From positions 186,001 through 250,000 of the forward strand of contig CAVROM010000009.1 in assembly GCA_963722815.1 (NCBI GenBank): a DNA stretch of 64,000 bases. The letters run 5' to 3'. The notes beneath the pieces are model-generated. The model was given only the letters and a program-made list of their open reading frames with translations. It was not told the origin of the DNA and ran no database searches. Of this stretch, positions 1-7,868 are shown piece by piece. Origin of the DNA: DASQFQ01 sp963722815. Lineage in GTDB: Bacteria > Actinomycetota > Thermoleophilia > Solirubrobacterales > Solirubrobacteraceae. The position numbers and the translations under genes were made by a program. Positions within the stretch are counted from its first letter, which is position 1, and each line of letters opens with the position of its first letter.

Positions 1-25
1 CTCTGCGCTCGCGCAGGGTGGTCAT
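1..25 (-). CDS. N-terminus of a TetR-like regulator (partial, runs off the window)
   Basis: Reading leftwards from an ATG at 25, the eight visible codons give M-T-T-L-R-E-R-R, the usual opening of TetR-family repressors just before the first DNA-binding helix. It diverges from the SnoaL-like gene at 102, and two palindromes lie between the two starts, which is the classic autoregulated TetR arrangement. Only 25 bases are present, so family membership is inferred from a short motif plus context. Confidence 0.45.
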
Positions 26-28
26 AAC

Positions 29-72
29 TTGACAGTCGTTCCAGTCACTTGGTATACGTTCCAGTTACTGGA
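29..72 (+). promoter_or_regulatory. Promoter with two operator-like palindromes
   Basis: TTGACA (29-34) is followed about 18 bases later by TATACG (53-58), a good sigma-A-type promoter for the gene at 102. Two related palindromes overlap it with a 20-base period: CCAGTCACTTGG (41-52) and TCCAGTTACTGGA (60-72). Repressor binding there would cover the promoter. The divergent TetR-like start at 25 makes that protein the likely ligand-responsive binder (inference). Confidence 0.6.
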
Positions 73-101
73 CACCAACTCTAGCGAACCGGAGCCTCCC
101 C

Positions 102-512
102 ATGACCATCACCAAGACCCCCGACGCCGTGGCCGTCGTCGAGCCGATCGTCGAGCACCTGCAGCAGGCCTGGAACTCCGGCGACGGCATGGGCTTCGCG
201 GGCCCGTTCGCCGAGGACGCGGACTTCGTCGAGATTCGCGGCGGCCACCACCGCGGCGCGGTCGCCGTCGGCCGCGGGCACGAGGCGATCTTCAGCACGA
301 TCTACGCGGGCAGCACGGTCGACCTCCAGGTCGAGACGGCGCGCAGCGTCGGGCCCGGCGTCGTCGTCGCGCTCGTGCACTCGACCATGACCGCGCCGAC
401 GGGGCCGATGCAGGGCGTCAACCGGGCCCGGATGACGATGGTGATCGTCGAGGAGGACGAGCGCTGGGCGATCACCCAGTTCCACAACACGCTGGTGATC
501 GCTGAGCGCTAA
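102..512 (+). CDS. SnoaL-like / SgcJ-EcaC family protein
   Basis: 136 aa, the usual length for one NTF2-like (SnoaL/DUF4440) cone domain. Family hallmarks are the early helix ending QQAWNSGDG, the FAEDADFVEIRG strand, the HRGAVAVGRGHEAI helix and the closing ERWAITQFHNT strand. SgcJ/EcaC proteins form a ligand pocket and some act as small-molecule isomerases or cyclases; the substrate cannot be read here. The start is set by GGAG at 91-94, seven bases before the ATG. It is probably controlled by the divergent TetR-like protein. Its TAA interlocks with the TAG of the convergent dioxygenase in a shared CTAA. Confidence 0.8.
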   Translation: MTITKTPDAVAVVEPIVEHLQQAWNSGDGMGFAGPFAEDADFVEIRGGHHRGAVAVGRGHEAIFSTIYAGSTVDLQVETARSVGPGVVVALVHSTMTAPTGPMQGVNRARMTMVIVEEDERWAITQFHNTLVIAER

Positions 513-1486
513 GGCGCGGCGACGCCGGCCGCGCGCGCGTACTCGCGGTCCTCGGCGGTCGGCGGCGTGCCGTAGTAGTGGAAGCTGTCGACGGTCTTGA
601 CGCCCCACGCCTGGCCCTTCGCCCGCTCGGCCTCGGTCCAGATCACCGGCTCGGCATCGGGCTCGTAGACGAAGTAGCCGCCGGTGGTGACCTCGATCCG
701 GTTCCCGCCCGGCTCGAACGAGTAGAGGAAGAACCCGGCCGCGACCGCGTGGCGTGACGGCGCGGCCTCGATGTGGACGGCGTGGTCGAGGAAGATGTCG
801 GCCGCCCGCAGGCACTCCTCGCGGGTGTCGACCCAGAACGCGAGGTGGTGCAGGCGGCCGCCGGCGCCGCGCGCGTCCTTGACGTAGATCAGCTCGTGGG
901 CGGCGATCGTGAGGCTCAGCCAGGCGCCGGTCTCCTCGCCGTTGTCGAGCCGGATGCCCTCGTAGTGGCGATAGCCGAGCACGTCGGTCGCGAACGCCCG
1001 GCAGGCGGGGATGTCGTTGGCGAGCAGGTTGACGTGGTCGAGGCGCTTGACCGCCGCGCCGCGCGCCGTGTAGCGCTGCGGCTGGTTTCGCAGCGAGGGC
1101 TTGAGGTGGTCGGGCGCGACGTAGCGCTCGCTCTCCCACAGGACCTCCATGACGTGGCCGTCGGGGTCGTGGAAGCGGTACGCGGAGCCGTGGCCGTGGT
1201 CCCCGTCGTGCCAGCCGATGCCGAGCCCGCTCGCCTCGATCGCGGCGACCTGGCGCTGCAGCGCCTCGGCGCTGTTGGCGCGCCACGCCATGTGGGCGAG
1301 GCCGGAGCGGTCGGACTCCGTGAGCTTGAGCGAGTAGCGCTGGTACTCGCCCCACCCGCGCAGGAAGACCGACTGGCCGGCGCGCGACTCGATCTCCATC
1401 CCGAGCACGTCGTGGAAGTAGGCGAGGCTCCGCTCCGGCTCCGGGGTGAGGAGCTCGACGTGATGGATGTGGGCGAGGTCGCTCAT
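509..1486 (-). CDS. Type I extradiol ring-cleavage dioxygenase (catechol 2,3-dioxygenase-like)
   Basis: 325 aa with two vicinal-oxygen-chelate (glyoxalase-fold) domains, about 1-135 and 145-300. The C-terminal domain has the full extradiol set at nearly the positions of the XylE enzyme: iron ligands H151, H214 (HHLAFW) and E265 (GGNRIE), and second-sphere H197, H246 and Y255. The predicted reaction is Fe(II)-dependent meta cleavage of a catechol-type ring. The ATG overlaps the stop of the aldolase gene by four bases (ATGA), so it is the last cistron of a leftward operon with a RraA-like aldolase, a PIG-L hydratase and a DUF6282 amidohydrolase. The substrate is unknown; HPPD was considered and does not fit. 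Confidence 0.85.
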   Translation of the reverse strand: MSDLAHIHHVELLTPEPERSLAYFHDVLGMEIESRAGQSVFLRGWGEYQRYSLKLTESDRSGLAHMAWRANSAEALQRQVAAIEASGLGIGWHDGDHGHGSAYRFHDPDGHVMEVLWESERYVAPDHLKPSLRNQPQRYTARGAAVKRLDHVNLLANDIPACRAFATDVLGYRHYEGIRLDNGEETGAWLSLTIAAHELIYVKDARGAGGRLHHLAFWVDTREECLRAADIFLDHAVHIEAAPSRHAVAAGFFLYSFEPGGNRIEVTTGGYFVYEPDAEPVIWTEAERAKGQAWGVKTVDSFHYYGTPPTAEDREYARAAGVAAP

Positions 1487-2097
1487 TCGACGCGCGCGCG
1501 CAGGTTGTCGAGGTCGTAGGAGAGCTCGCCGGCCTGCAGCTTCGCACGCTTCACGCGCTCCTTCTCCTCGCGGGCGCGGGCGGCCTCGCGCACCTCCTCG
1601 ACCCGGTCCTGCGCGACGACGGCGGCGCCGTCGGCGTCGAGCACGACCGTGTCGCCCGCCGCGATCCGCGCGCCGCCGACGATCACCGGCTCGTCGATCG
1701 TGCCGGGCACGTCCTTGGCGGCGCCGCGGACGCGGATCCAGCGCGCCCAGATCGGCAGGCCGATCTCGACGAGCTCCTCGACGTCGCGCACGGAGCCGTC
1801 GACCAGCAGCCCGGCGACGCCGCGCGCCTTGGCCTGGGTGGCGAGCAGGTCGCCGACCAGCGCGACCGGGCGCGGCATGGGCATCGTGAAGACGAGCACG
1901 TCGCCGGGGTTGGCATGGGCGATCGCGGCGTGCACCATCAGGTTGTCGGCCTGCCCGCAGAGGATCGGGCGGGCCGGCCCTGCCGCGCGCGAGCCGGGGA
2001 CGATGCGGTGCAGGTCGAGGTCGACGAGGCCCTTGCGGCCCGCCGCCTCGTAGACGGTGGCGGTGCCGAGGCGGGCAAGCTCGTCGTGGACGCTCAC
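1483..2097 (-). CDS. RraA-like aldolase (4-carboxy-4-hydroxy-2-oxoadipate aldolase / oxaloacetate decarboxylase type)
   Basis: 204 aa, RraA/HMG-CHA aldolase fold. The signature is VGDLLATQAKARGVAGLLVDG followed by SVRD, with the catalytic Arg-Asp pair at R104-D105. In protocatechuate-4,5 and gallate pathways such enzymes split CHA to pyruvate and oxaloacetate using a divalent metal. A charged, probably helical C-terminal extension (about 165-204) is longer than in RraA proper, whose role is RNase E inhibition. The stop overlaps the dioxygenase start, and the start overlaps the end of the PIG-L gene by four bases, so all are co-translated. Operon context favours the aldolase over the RNA-related role. 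Confidence 0.8.
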   Translation of the reverse strand: MSVHDELARLGTATVYEAAGRKGLVDLDLHRIVPGSRAAGPARPILCGQADNLMVHAAIAHANPGDVLVFTMPMPRPVALVGDLLATQAKARGVAGLLVDGSVRDVEELVEIGLPIWARWIRVRGAAKDVPGTIDEPVIVGGARIAAGDTVVLDADGAAVVAQDRVEEVREAARAREEKERVKRAKLQAGELSYDLDNLRARVE

Positions 2098-2807
2098 AGC
2101 TCGGCCACCACCTGGGGGAGCACGCGCTGGAAGGCCTCGGCGTAGCGGACGTCCTGGTTGCCGGAGGCGCGGCGGGCGTGGTGGGCGCGCTGCTCGGCGC
2201 GCTGGTCGTAGTAGGTCTGGAGGTACTTCTGCGCCTCCATCGCCTTCATCGCCTCGCGCTTGGCGTCGATCACCGGCGTGATGTCGACGAACGTGGTCGG
2301 CATGAAGTTGCAGAGCTCGGGCTGGTGGGGCTCGAACAGGAAGAAGGCGGGCGGCGTGATCGAGTCGAACGCGCTGGCGACCCCGGCGCCGGCCGCTGTC
2401 GAGCGGGCGCGCGCGACGACCTCGTAGGCGACCGGGTGGTCGGGGTTGAAGGGGTCGGTGTCGGTGTGGGTGATCAGCACGTCGGGGGTGAAGTCGCGGA
2501 TCGCGTCGACGACCTGCGTGAAGCGCTCCGGCCCGACCTCGAGCGGGTAGTCGCCGAAGTCGAGCGCCTTGAACTCGGCGCCGAGCGCGGCGGCGGCCTT
2601 CTCAGCCTCCGCGTGGCGGACCCGCTTGACGCGCTCGATCGTCTGGCCGGGCTCCTTCCACAGCTCGCCCGACTCGCCGCGCTCGCCGTAGGAGAGCGCG
2701 ATCACCTGGGCGGTGCCGCCGTTGCGCGTGGCGACCGCGACCGCGCCGCCGGCGCGCCACACGAAGTCGGCGGAGTGGGCGCCGATGACCAGGATCCGCC
2801 TAGACAC
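2094..2807 (-). CDS. PIG-L family metal-dependent hydrolase/hydratase (GalB-like)
   Basis: 237 aa from a GTG at 2807 that sits inside the last codons of the upstream gene (8-base overlap). The LmbE/PIG-L fold is seen in RRILVIGAHSADFVW (metal ligands H11 and D14 of the AHxxD motif), THTDTDP, and NPDHPVAYEVV. PIG-L proteins are usually N-deacetylases, but the GalB branch hydrates 4-oxalomesaconate to CHA. The next gene is a CHA-aldolase-like protein, which makes the hydratase role more likely (inference from context). A longer reading frame to 2993 exists but its N-terminus is a shadow of the neighbouring gene. Confidence 0.75.
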   Translation of the reverse strand: MSRRILVIGAHSADFVWRAGGAVAVATRNGGTAQVIALSYGERGESGELWKEPGQTIERVKRVRHAEAEKAAAALGAEFKALDFGDYPLEVGPERFTQVVDAIRDFTPDVLITHTDTDPFNPDHPVAYEVVARARSTAAGAGVASAFDSITPPAFFLFEPHQPELCNFMPTTFVDITPVIDAKREAMKAMEAQKYLQTYYDQRAEQRAHHARRASGNQDVRYAEAFQRVLPQVVAEL

Positions 2808-3714
2808 CGGCCAGCCTCCGTGTGTTGTCGACGGCCATGGTGCGGACCTCCTCGTCGGTGAAGCCGGCCTCCAGGAAACGGTCGACCATGAGGGCCAGCC
2901 CGTCCTCGACCGGCGGGTTGAAGCGCTGCCCGAGATCCGAGCCCCAGACGGTGTGCGCGGCGCCGACGGCGCGGGTGGCCGCGAAGATCTCATCCCAGGT
3001 GCACTTGCCGGTGTAGGGCGTGGTGAAGGCGCGCTCCATCAGTGCGCCTTTTTCGGCCAGTGCCGCCTGGTCCTCCGGGCTGACGCGCTGGGAGGGGAAC
3101 TCGGGGTGGGTGACGACGATCGTCTTCACCTGCGCGGCCACGGCGGCGTCGACGACCGTGAAGATCTCGTCGCGCGAGAGGTGCCCGGTGGCGAGCACGA
3201 GCTCGTGGCGGGCGACCACGTCGATGACCTCCAGCAGCTCCGGGAGCGGCGCTTGGTTCTCGTCGACGACCGGCACCGCCTCCGGGTGCACGCCCGCCGC
3301 GCGCAACTCGAGCTCGAAGCGAACCCACACCGGCACGTTGCCGTCGGGATCGGCGTGCTCGACCTCGCCGATCTCGTTCTCGGAGCTGACGGTGGGGAGC
3401 CACACGATGCGCGCGCCCTGGCGGGCGGCGACCTCGACCGCGGTCGCGTTGAGGCCGCCGACCGAGTGGTTGAGCGTGATCGTCCCGAGCGCCTTGATGC
3501 CGGGCACGGCGGCGGTGACGACCGCGGCCCGCTCTGCGGTGGCGGTGTAGTGCGACTTCAGCCCGAAGCCGGCCAGGCCGAGCTCGAGGCAGCGCTCGGC
3601 GAGCTCGAGGTCGGTGATCCGGCGCGGGGCGAAGTCGGGCGCGATGTGGACGTGCGGGTCGAACCCGCCGCGGACCAGCTCCCTCGCGTGTTCGGATGGG
3701 ACCGGGTGCTCCAC
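2800..3714 (-). CDS. DUF6282 family amidohydrolase-like protein
   Basis: About 304 aa. The metal-binding amidohydrolase opening is DPHVHIAPDF, followed by KSHYTATAERA, TLNHSVGG, VLATGHLS and VVTHPEFP, which supply further His ligands, and WGSDLGQ near the end. The function of DUF6282 is not established. By position it could be the lactonase/hydrolase step between ring cleavage and the 4-oxalomesaconate hydratase, as the unrelated-sequence amidohydrolase LigI is in protocatechuate-4,5 cleavage. The start is uncertain: GTG at 3714 precedes the conserved domain, while GTG at 3774 would place an AT-rich palindrome inside the coding sequence, so 3714 is preferred. Confidence 0.75.
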   Translation of the reverse strand: MEHPVPSEHARELVRGGFDPHVHIAPDFAPRRITDLELAERCLELGLAGFGLKSHYTATAERAAVVTAAVPGIKALGTITLNHSVGGLNATAVEVAARQGARIVWLPTVSSENEIGEVEHADPDGNVPVWVRFELELRAAGVHPEAVPVVDENQAPLPELLEVIDVVARHELVLATGHLSRDEIFTVVDAAVAAQVKTIVVTHPEFPSQRVSPEDQAALAEKGALMERAFTTPYTGKCTWDEIFAATRAVGAAHTVWGSDLGQRFNPPVEDGLALMVDRFLEAGFTDEEVRTMAVDNTRRLAGV

Positions 3715-3720
3715 TCGGCG

Positions 3721-3752
3721 CAAATTATCAACAAGATCGTCGACAATCTGCG
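3721..3752 (-). promoter_or_regulatory. Operator-like palindrome before the aromatic operon
   Basis: AGATCGTCGACAATCT (3734-3749) is a near-perfect palindrome centred on GTCGAC, with an adjacent related half site (AATTATCAACAAG, 3723-3735). The stretch is markedly AT-richer than its surroundings. The TnGT..ACnA form resembles GntR/FadR-type operators (inference); no such regulator gene is in the window. It lies just upstream of the favoured start of the DUF6282 gene. Confidence 0.45.
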
Positions 3753-3783
3753 GGTGGGGCTGAAGGGGCCGCACTGGCCGGCC

Positions 3784-4692
3784 TCACGCCGGGAGCGCGG
3801 CGGCCGCCGCCCGGACCGCCTCTCCGGCCGCTCCCATCGCGGCATGCTGCTCGCCGGTCAGCTCCCACTCGTACAGCTCGCGGACCCCGCCGCGGGCGAG
3901 GGTGGCGGGGACGGTGAGCGCGGCGCCGCTGACGCCGTACTCGCCCTCGAGCACGACCGAGGCGGGCCACAGCTCGCCGTCGTCGCTCGTGAGCGCGGCG
4001 ATCAGGCGGCCGAGGCCGCGGCCGGTGGTCCAGGTCGAGGAGCGGCCGGAGTCGAGCGCGACGTGGCGCTCGTACCAGTGGCGCACGAAGCGCACCGCGG
4101 CGTCCTGCTGCGCCTCGTCGAGCGCGACGGGCTCGCCGCCGACGCGCACGCGGTCCAGCAGCGGCACGAAGCGGTCCCCGTGCTCGCCCAGCACCCAGGC
4201 GTCGACCTCGCTCGAGCGCACGCCGAGCTGGTCGCCGATCGCGGTCCGCAGCCGCAGGCTGTCGTTGGCGGTGTAGCCGATCAGCCGGCGGCGGTCGAGG
4301 CCGTGGCGACCCTGGAGCCATGCGCACAGCGGGTCGACCGGGTTGGTGACCATCACGATCACGCCGGGCCAGCCGTCCGGCAGCGCCGCGACCACCTCGC
4401 CGACGACGGCCGCGTTGTCGCGCAGGTACACCATGCGCGAGGTGTTGAGCGTGAGCGGGACGGCGGCGCTGATGACGGCGACCTCGGCGTCCGCGATCGC
4501 GGCGAGCTCGACGATCTCGACCGAGCCGGTCGCGCCCTGGGCGACGACCTGCTGGAGGTCCATCTCGTGCGAGCGCGCCATCCCGGAGCGGCCGTCGACG
4601 AGCGCGACGTCGTAGGGCGCGGGTGCCGTCAGGAGGTTGAAGGCGAGCGACGCCCCGACGCCGCCACCTCCACCCACGATGGCGATTCGCAT
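3784..4692 (-). CDS. Malate/lactate dehydrogenase family oxidoreductase
   Basis: 302 aa, the usual length for the LDH/MDH family. The Rossmann glycine motif is RIAIVGGGGGVGAS at the N-terminus, then MVTNPVDP, and the catalytic-loop GEHGDRFVP holding the active-site His. The substrate loop reads VPLTLNTSRMVYLRDN, which has neither the Gln of LDH nor the first Arg of MDH in the usual place, so the 2-oxoacid specificity is open. Its stop lies 69 bases before the favoured DUF6282 start, suggesting it heads the aromatic operon, where it could reduce oxaloacetate or pyruvate made by the aldolase. Confidence 0.8.
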   Translation of the reverse strand: MRIAIVGGGGGVGASLAFNLLTAPAPYDVALVDGRSGMARSHEMDLQQVVAQGATGSVEIVELAAIADAEVAVISAAVPLTLNTSRMVYLRDNAAVVGEVVAALPDGWPGVIVMVTNPVDPLCAWLQGRHGLDRRRLIGYTANDSLRLRTAIGDQLGVRSSEVDAWVLGEHGDRFVPLLDRVRVGGEPVALDEAQQDAAVRFVRHWYERHVALDSGRSSTWTTGRGLGRLIAALTSDDGELWPASVVLEGEYGVSGAALTVPATLARGGVRELYEWELTGEQHAAMGAAGEAVRAAAAALPA

Positions 4693-4726
4693 ATACGGTG
4701 CAGCTTAATCGTCAGCTGTTTTCTCC

Positions 4727-5463
4727 GTGGGCCGACTCGAGGACAAGACCGCCTTCATCTCCGGCGCCGCGGGTAGCATCGGCGCGGCGACCGCGAGGCG
4801 CTTCGTCGCCGAGGGCGCGCGGGTGGTCCTCTCGGACGTCGACGCCGACCGCCTCCGCACGCTCGCGGACGAGCTCGGCGCGGTCGCGGCGGTGGCCGAC
4901 GTCACCGACTCCGCCGCGGTCGCTAAAGCCGTGGCGCTGGGGGCCGGGCTCGACATCGCGTTCGCCAACGCCGGCATCTTCGGCGACGTGGCGACGGTCG
5001 AGGACTACGACGAGGCGGTCTTCGCGCGCGTGCTGGCCGTCAACGTGGTCGGCCCGTTCCACGTCGCCAAGCACGCGCTGCGCGCGATGCGCCCGGGCGG
5101 GAGCCTGATCCTGAACTCAAGCGTGGTCGGCCTCACCTCCGACCCCGGCATCGCCGCCTACGCGACGTCCAAGCACGCGCTCGTCGGGTTGATACGGACG
5201 GCGGCCAAGGAGGTCGCCGGCCGCGGCATCCGCGTCAACTCGATCCACCCGGGCCCCGTCGACAACACCTTCCAGCACCGGATCGAGACCGTCGCGACGG
5301 GGGAGGGTGAGGCTCGCGCCGCGGAGATCTTCGAGTCGATGATCCCTCTGGGTCGCCACGCCACGGCGGACGAGATCGCCGCGGCCGTGCTGTCTTGGCG
5401 TCCGACGAGAGCCGGTTCATGACCGGCGCGGCGATCCCTCTCGACGGCGGCATGAGCATCTGA
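4727..5463 (+). CDS. SDR family oxidoreductase (frameshifted near 5392)
   Basis: Classical short-chain dehydrogenase of about 245 aa from a GTG at 4727. It has the cofactor motif SGAAGSIGAA, NAGIFG, the catalytic Ser in LNSSVVG, YATSK with catalytic Tyr/Lys, and the NSIHPGPV loop. After AAVL the frame breaks. A single missing base near 5392 restores LASDESRFMTGAAIPLDGGMSI and a TGA at 5461-5463, the normal SDR ending. Only 34 bases separate it from the divergent dehydrogenase start at 4692, so the two promoters must overlap. The substrate is unknown. Confidence 0.8.
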
Positions 5464-5474
5464 CGAACGTCAAG

Positions 5475-5605
5475 GCGGCTGGGTAGGAAGTGGGTTCCGG
5501 CCGGACGACATTCGTCCCACGAATGTCGTCTCAGGGTCGGTATGCGACCTCGAGCTGACACTCGCGGCCGCCGCGGCGCTCGCACCCGACCCTCTACCCA
5601 GCCGC
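5475..5605. repeat. Palindromic repeat element, copy 1
   Basis: GCGGCTGGGTAG (5475-5486) is inverted at 5594-5605. Inside lies a second perfect hairpin of 12 bp with a CCC loop (5504-5530, arm GACGACATTCGT). The outer ends and flanks match a shorter element at 50799-50842. The right arm encodes the last residues and stop codon of the glycosyltransferase. This element fills the interval between the SDR and the glycosyltransferase and may act as a terminator or as a REP-like sequence. Confidence 0.65.
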
Positions 5606-6781
5606 AGTTCGCTTGCTCGCCGCCCACGCTTCGAGCTCCTCGCAGGCGCGCAAGGCACCGTCGGGCGCCTCGAGAGCGGCCACGCGCGCCCGCACCTCGG
5701 GCCGCAGCGCCCGCCTCACCGCCAGCCGCAACGTCCGCGCCCCCAGCCACCGCTTCGGGAGCCGCACCCCGAGGCCGGCCCAGTCCACCCGTGCGGCGTT
5801 CTCGTTCATGTCGCCTCCCGCCGGGCAGGCCACCACCGCGCACCCGGCGGCCAGCGCTCGCACCAACGTCCCGTGGCCGCCGTGCAAGACGACGACGTCG
5901 CACAGCGGCATCGTCTTCGAATACGACAGCCACGGCACTAGCACGGCGTTCGGCGGCACCTCGATCGGCGGGTCGGGTTCGCGGCCGTTCCACGTGGCGA
6001 TCACGCGTACCGGCACCCCCGCCAGCCCGGCCAGCGAAGCGCGGAGCAGAGAGTGCGAGGGGTCCTGCGAGGTCGAGGGGGCGATCAGGACGACCGGTCC
6101 CGACCCCGGCGGCGGCTCGACCCGCTCGCCCGGCGGCTCCCACTGCAGCGGCCCGACCACGCGCACCCACGGCTCCCAGCGGCGCGGGTACTCGAGCTGC
6201 GGCAGCGTCCCGACCATCGTCAGCTCGCGCGACAGCGCGGTGTGGACGTACGGCAGCGGCGCGAGCCCGAGCCGCGCGCGCGTCTCGTTGTACTGGTCAC
6301 GCCCCGTCTCGAGCGAGCCCTCCACGAAGCGACGGTTGCCCCAGCGCCACAGCTCCCGTCCAAAACGAGTCCGCGGTAGCCGCGCGCCGATCGAGTAGAT
6401 CGGGTGCCCGTCGCCGACGAAGGGGTGGACGTGCGGGACCAGCGTCGCGAGCGGCACGTCCTCGAGCTCCGCCGCCAGCGCCGGACCCGGCGTGAGGATG
6501 TCGGCCACCGCCACGTCCGGGGCGAACTCCCGCACGAACGGCTGGATCTCCCGCGCCGCCCGCACCGCCGCCGCGTACGGCTTCAAGGGCTTGTCCGGCG
6601 TCGGGAACACCTGGTACTCCGGCGCCGCCGTGAACATCATGCCGGCCGCCTCGATCGGCTCGCGCCACTTCCGCCACGTATCCAGGGCCACCTCGTGGCC
6701 GCGCTCCACCAGCGCGCTCCCCAGAGCGATCATCGGGAACGCGTGGCCGGGGTCGCCGAAGGCGCCGAGGTAGATCCTCAA
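5594..6781 (-). CDS. GT1-type glycosyltransferase (MGT/UGT-like)
   Basis: 395 aa from a TTG at 6781 that overlaps the stop of the upstream gene by four bases (TTGA). The N-terminal acceptor domain begins RIYLGAFGDPGHAFPMIALG. The C-terminal nucleotide-sugar domain carries LVPWLSYSKTMPLCDVVVLHGGHGT, ending in the HxGxGT phosphate-binding motif, then PAGGDMNENAARV. Such enzymes move a sugar from a UDP/TDP donor to small lipophilic acceptors; the acceptor cannot be predicted. Translational coupling to the F420-type oxidoreductase suggests one pathway. The last codons are contributed by the palindromic repeat. Confidence 0.85.
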   Translation of the reverse strand: MRIYLGAFGDPGHAFPMIALGSALVERGHEVALDTWRKWREPIEAAGMMFTAAPEYQVFPTPDKPLKPYAAAVRAAREIQPFVREFAPDVAVADILTPGPALAAELEDVPLATLVPHVHPFVGDGHPIYSIGARLPRTRFGRELWRWGNRRFVEGSLETGRDQYNETRARLGLAPLPYVHTALSRELTMVGTLPQLEYPRRWEPWVRVVGPLQWEPPGERVEPPPGSGPVVLIAPSTSQDPSHSLLRASLAGLAGVPVRVIATWNGREPDPPIEVPPNAVLVPWLSYSKTMPLCDVVVLHGGHGTLVRALAAGCAVVACPAGGDMNENAARVDWAGLGVRLPKRWLGARTLRLAVRRALRPEVRARVAALEAPDGALRACEELEAWAASKRTAAG

Positions 6782-7817
6782 GCGGCCAGCTCGGCCACGA
6801 GCCGCAGCTGCTCGCGCCGGTCCTCGAACGACCACGCCATCGGCGCGACCATCAGCGTTCCGACGCCCGCGTCGCGGAAGACCGCCAGCCGCTCGCGGAC
6901 CACGTCCGGCGGCCCGCACAGCGAGACGTGGTCGAGCAGCTCGCCCGGAAGCGCCGCCATCGCCTCGTCTTTCTTGCCGTCCAAGTACAGGTCCTGGACC
7001 TCGCGCGCGGCGTCCTCGAAGCCGTAGCGCTGCACGAGCTGGTTGTAGAAGTTCTGCTTCCGCGAGCCCATGCCGCCGACGTACAGCGCCACGTAGGGCC
7101 GCATCGCGTCGCGCGCGGACTCCACGTCGTCGGTCACGAAGACGTTGACCGTGGGGGCGATGTCGAAGTCGTCGAAGCCCTTGCCGCCTCCCGCCCGGCG
7201 AAGCCCTCCTCCAGCAGCGGACGGAACTCCCCGACGTGCTCGGGCGAGAACAGCGTCGGGATCCAGCCGTCCGCGATCTCGGCGCCGAGCGTCGTGTTCT
7301 TCGGCCCGATCGCCGCCAGGTAGATCGGCATCCGCTCCTGCACCGGCGCGATCGTCAGCTTCAGCGCCTTGCCGGGGCCGTCCGGCAGCGGCAGCTGCAG
7401 CGTCTCGCCGTCGAACACCACCCGCTCGCGCGCCAAAGCCATCCGCACCACCGCGATGTACTCGCGCGTGCGCTGGAGCTGCTTGCCGAACCGCTGCCCG
7501 TGCCAGCCCTCCGCCACCTGCGGCCCGCTCGAGCCGATCCCCAGCAGCATCCGCCCGTCCGAGAGCTGGTCGATCGTCGCCGCCGTCATCGCGGTCATGG
7601 CGGCGCTCCGGCCGGGCATCTGGAAGATCGCCGAGCCGAGCTTGACCCGCTCGGTCTGCCCGGCGAGCCAGGCGAGGATCGTCGCGGCGTCGGAACCGTA
7701 GGCCTCCGCGGTCCACACCGAGTCGTAGCCGAGCTTCTCCGCCTCGAGCACGAGGTCGAGCTGCTCCTGCGCGGTCATGCCGAGGCCCCAGTAACCGATG
7801 TGCAGGCCGAGTCGCAA
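6778..7817 (-). CDS. LLM-class (F420-dependent type) oxidoreductase, frameshifted near 7193
   Basis: About 345 aa in two frames. The start is a TTG at 7817 with AAGGAA just upstream: RLGLHIGYWGLG, then the TIM-barrel markers AEKLGYDSVWTAEAYGSDA, LGSAIFQMPGRSA, RMLLGIGSSGPQV and ERMPIYLAAIGPKN. One missing base near 7193 moves the frame to GKGFDDFDIAPTV and an intact C-terminus ending ELAA. The bacterial-luciferase-like fold with GxGSSGPQ is typical of F420-using actinobacterial enzymes; the substrate is unknown. It is followed, with overlap, by the glycosyltransferase. The break is most likely a sequence error. Confidence 0.8.
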
Positions 7818-7868
7818 GGTTCCTTTCGCAGCTTGCCGCCGCGGCGGGGCGTGACCGATGATGCCCCC

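Noticed and set aside
509..1486. Dioxygenase as HPPD supplying homogentisate for the tocopherol genes
   Set aside because: Second-domain residues H246, Y255 and E265 fit catechol 2,3-dioxygenases; the HPPD C-terminal helix and spacing are missing.
81..1547. A 488-codon minus-strand frame across the SnoaL and dioxygenase genes
   Set aside because: It is Arg/Pro/His-rich shadow sequence; the dioxygenase frame in the same direction holds all metal ligands.
2808..2993. Longer N-terminus of the PIG-L protein
   Set aside because: The extra 62 residues are Ser/Arg/Pro shadow of the DUF6282 gene, and the fold starts at the GTG at 2807.
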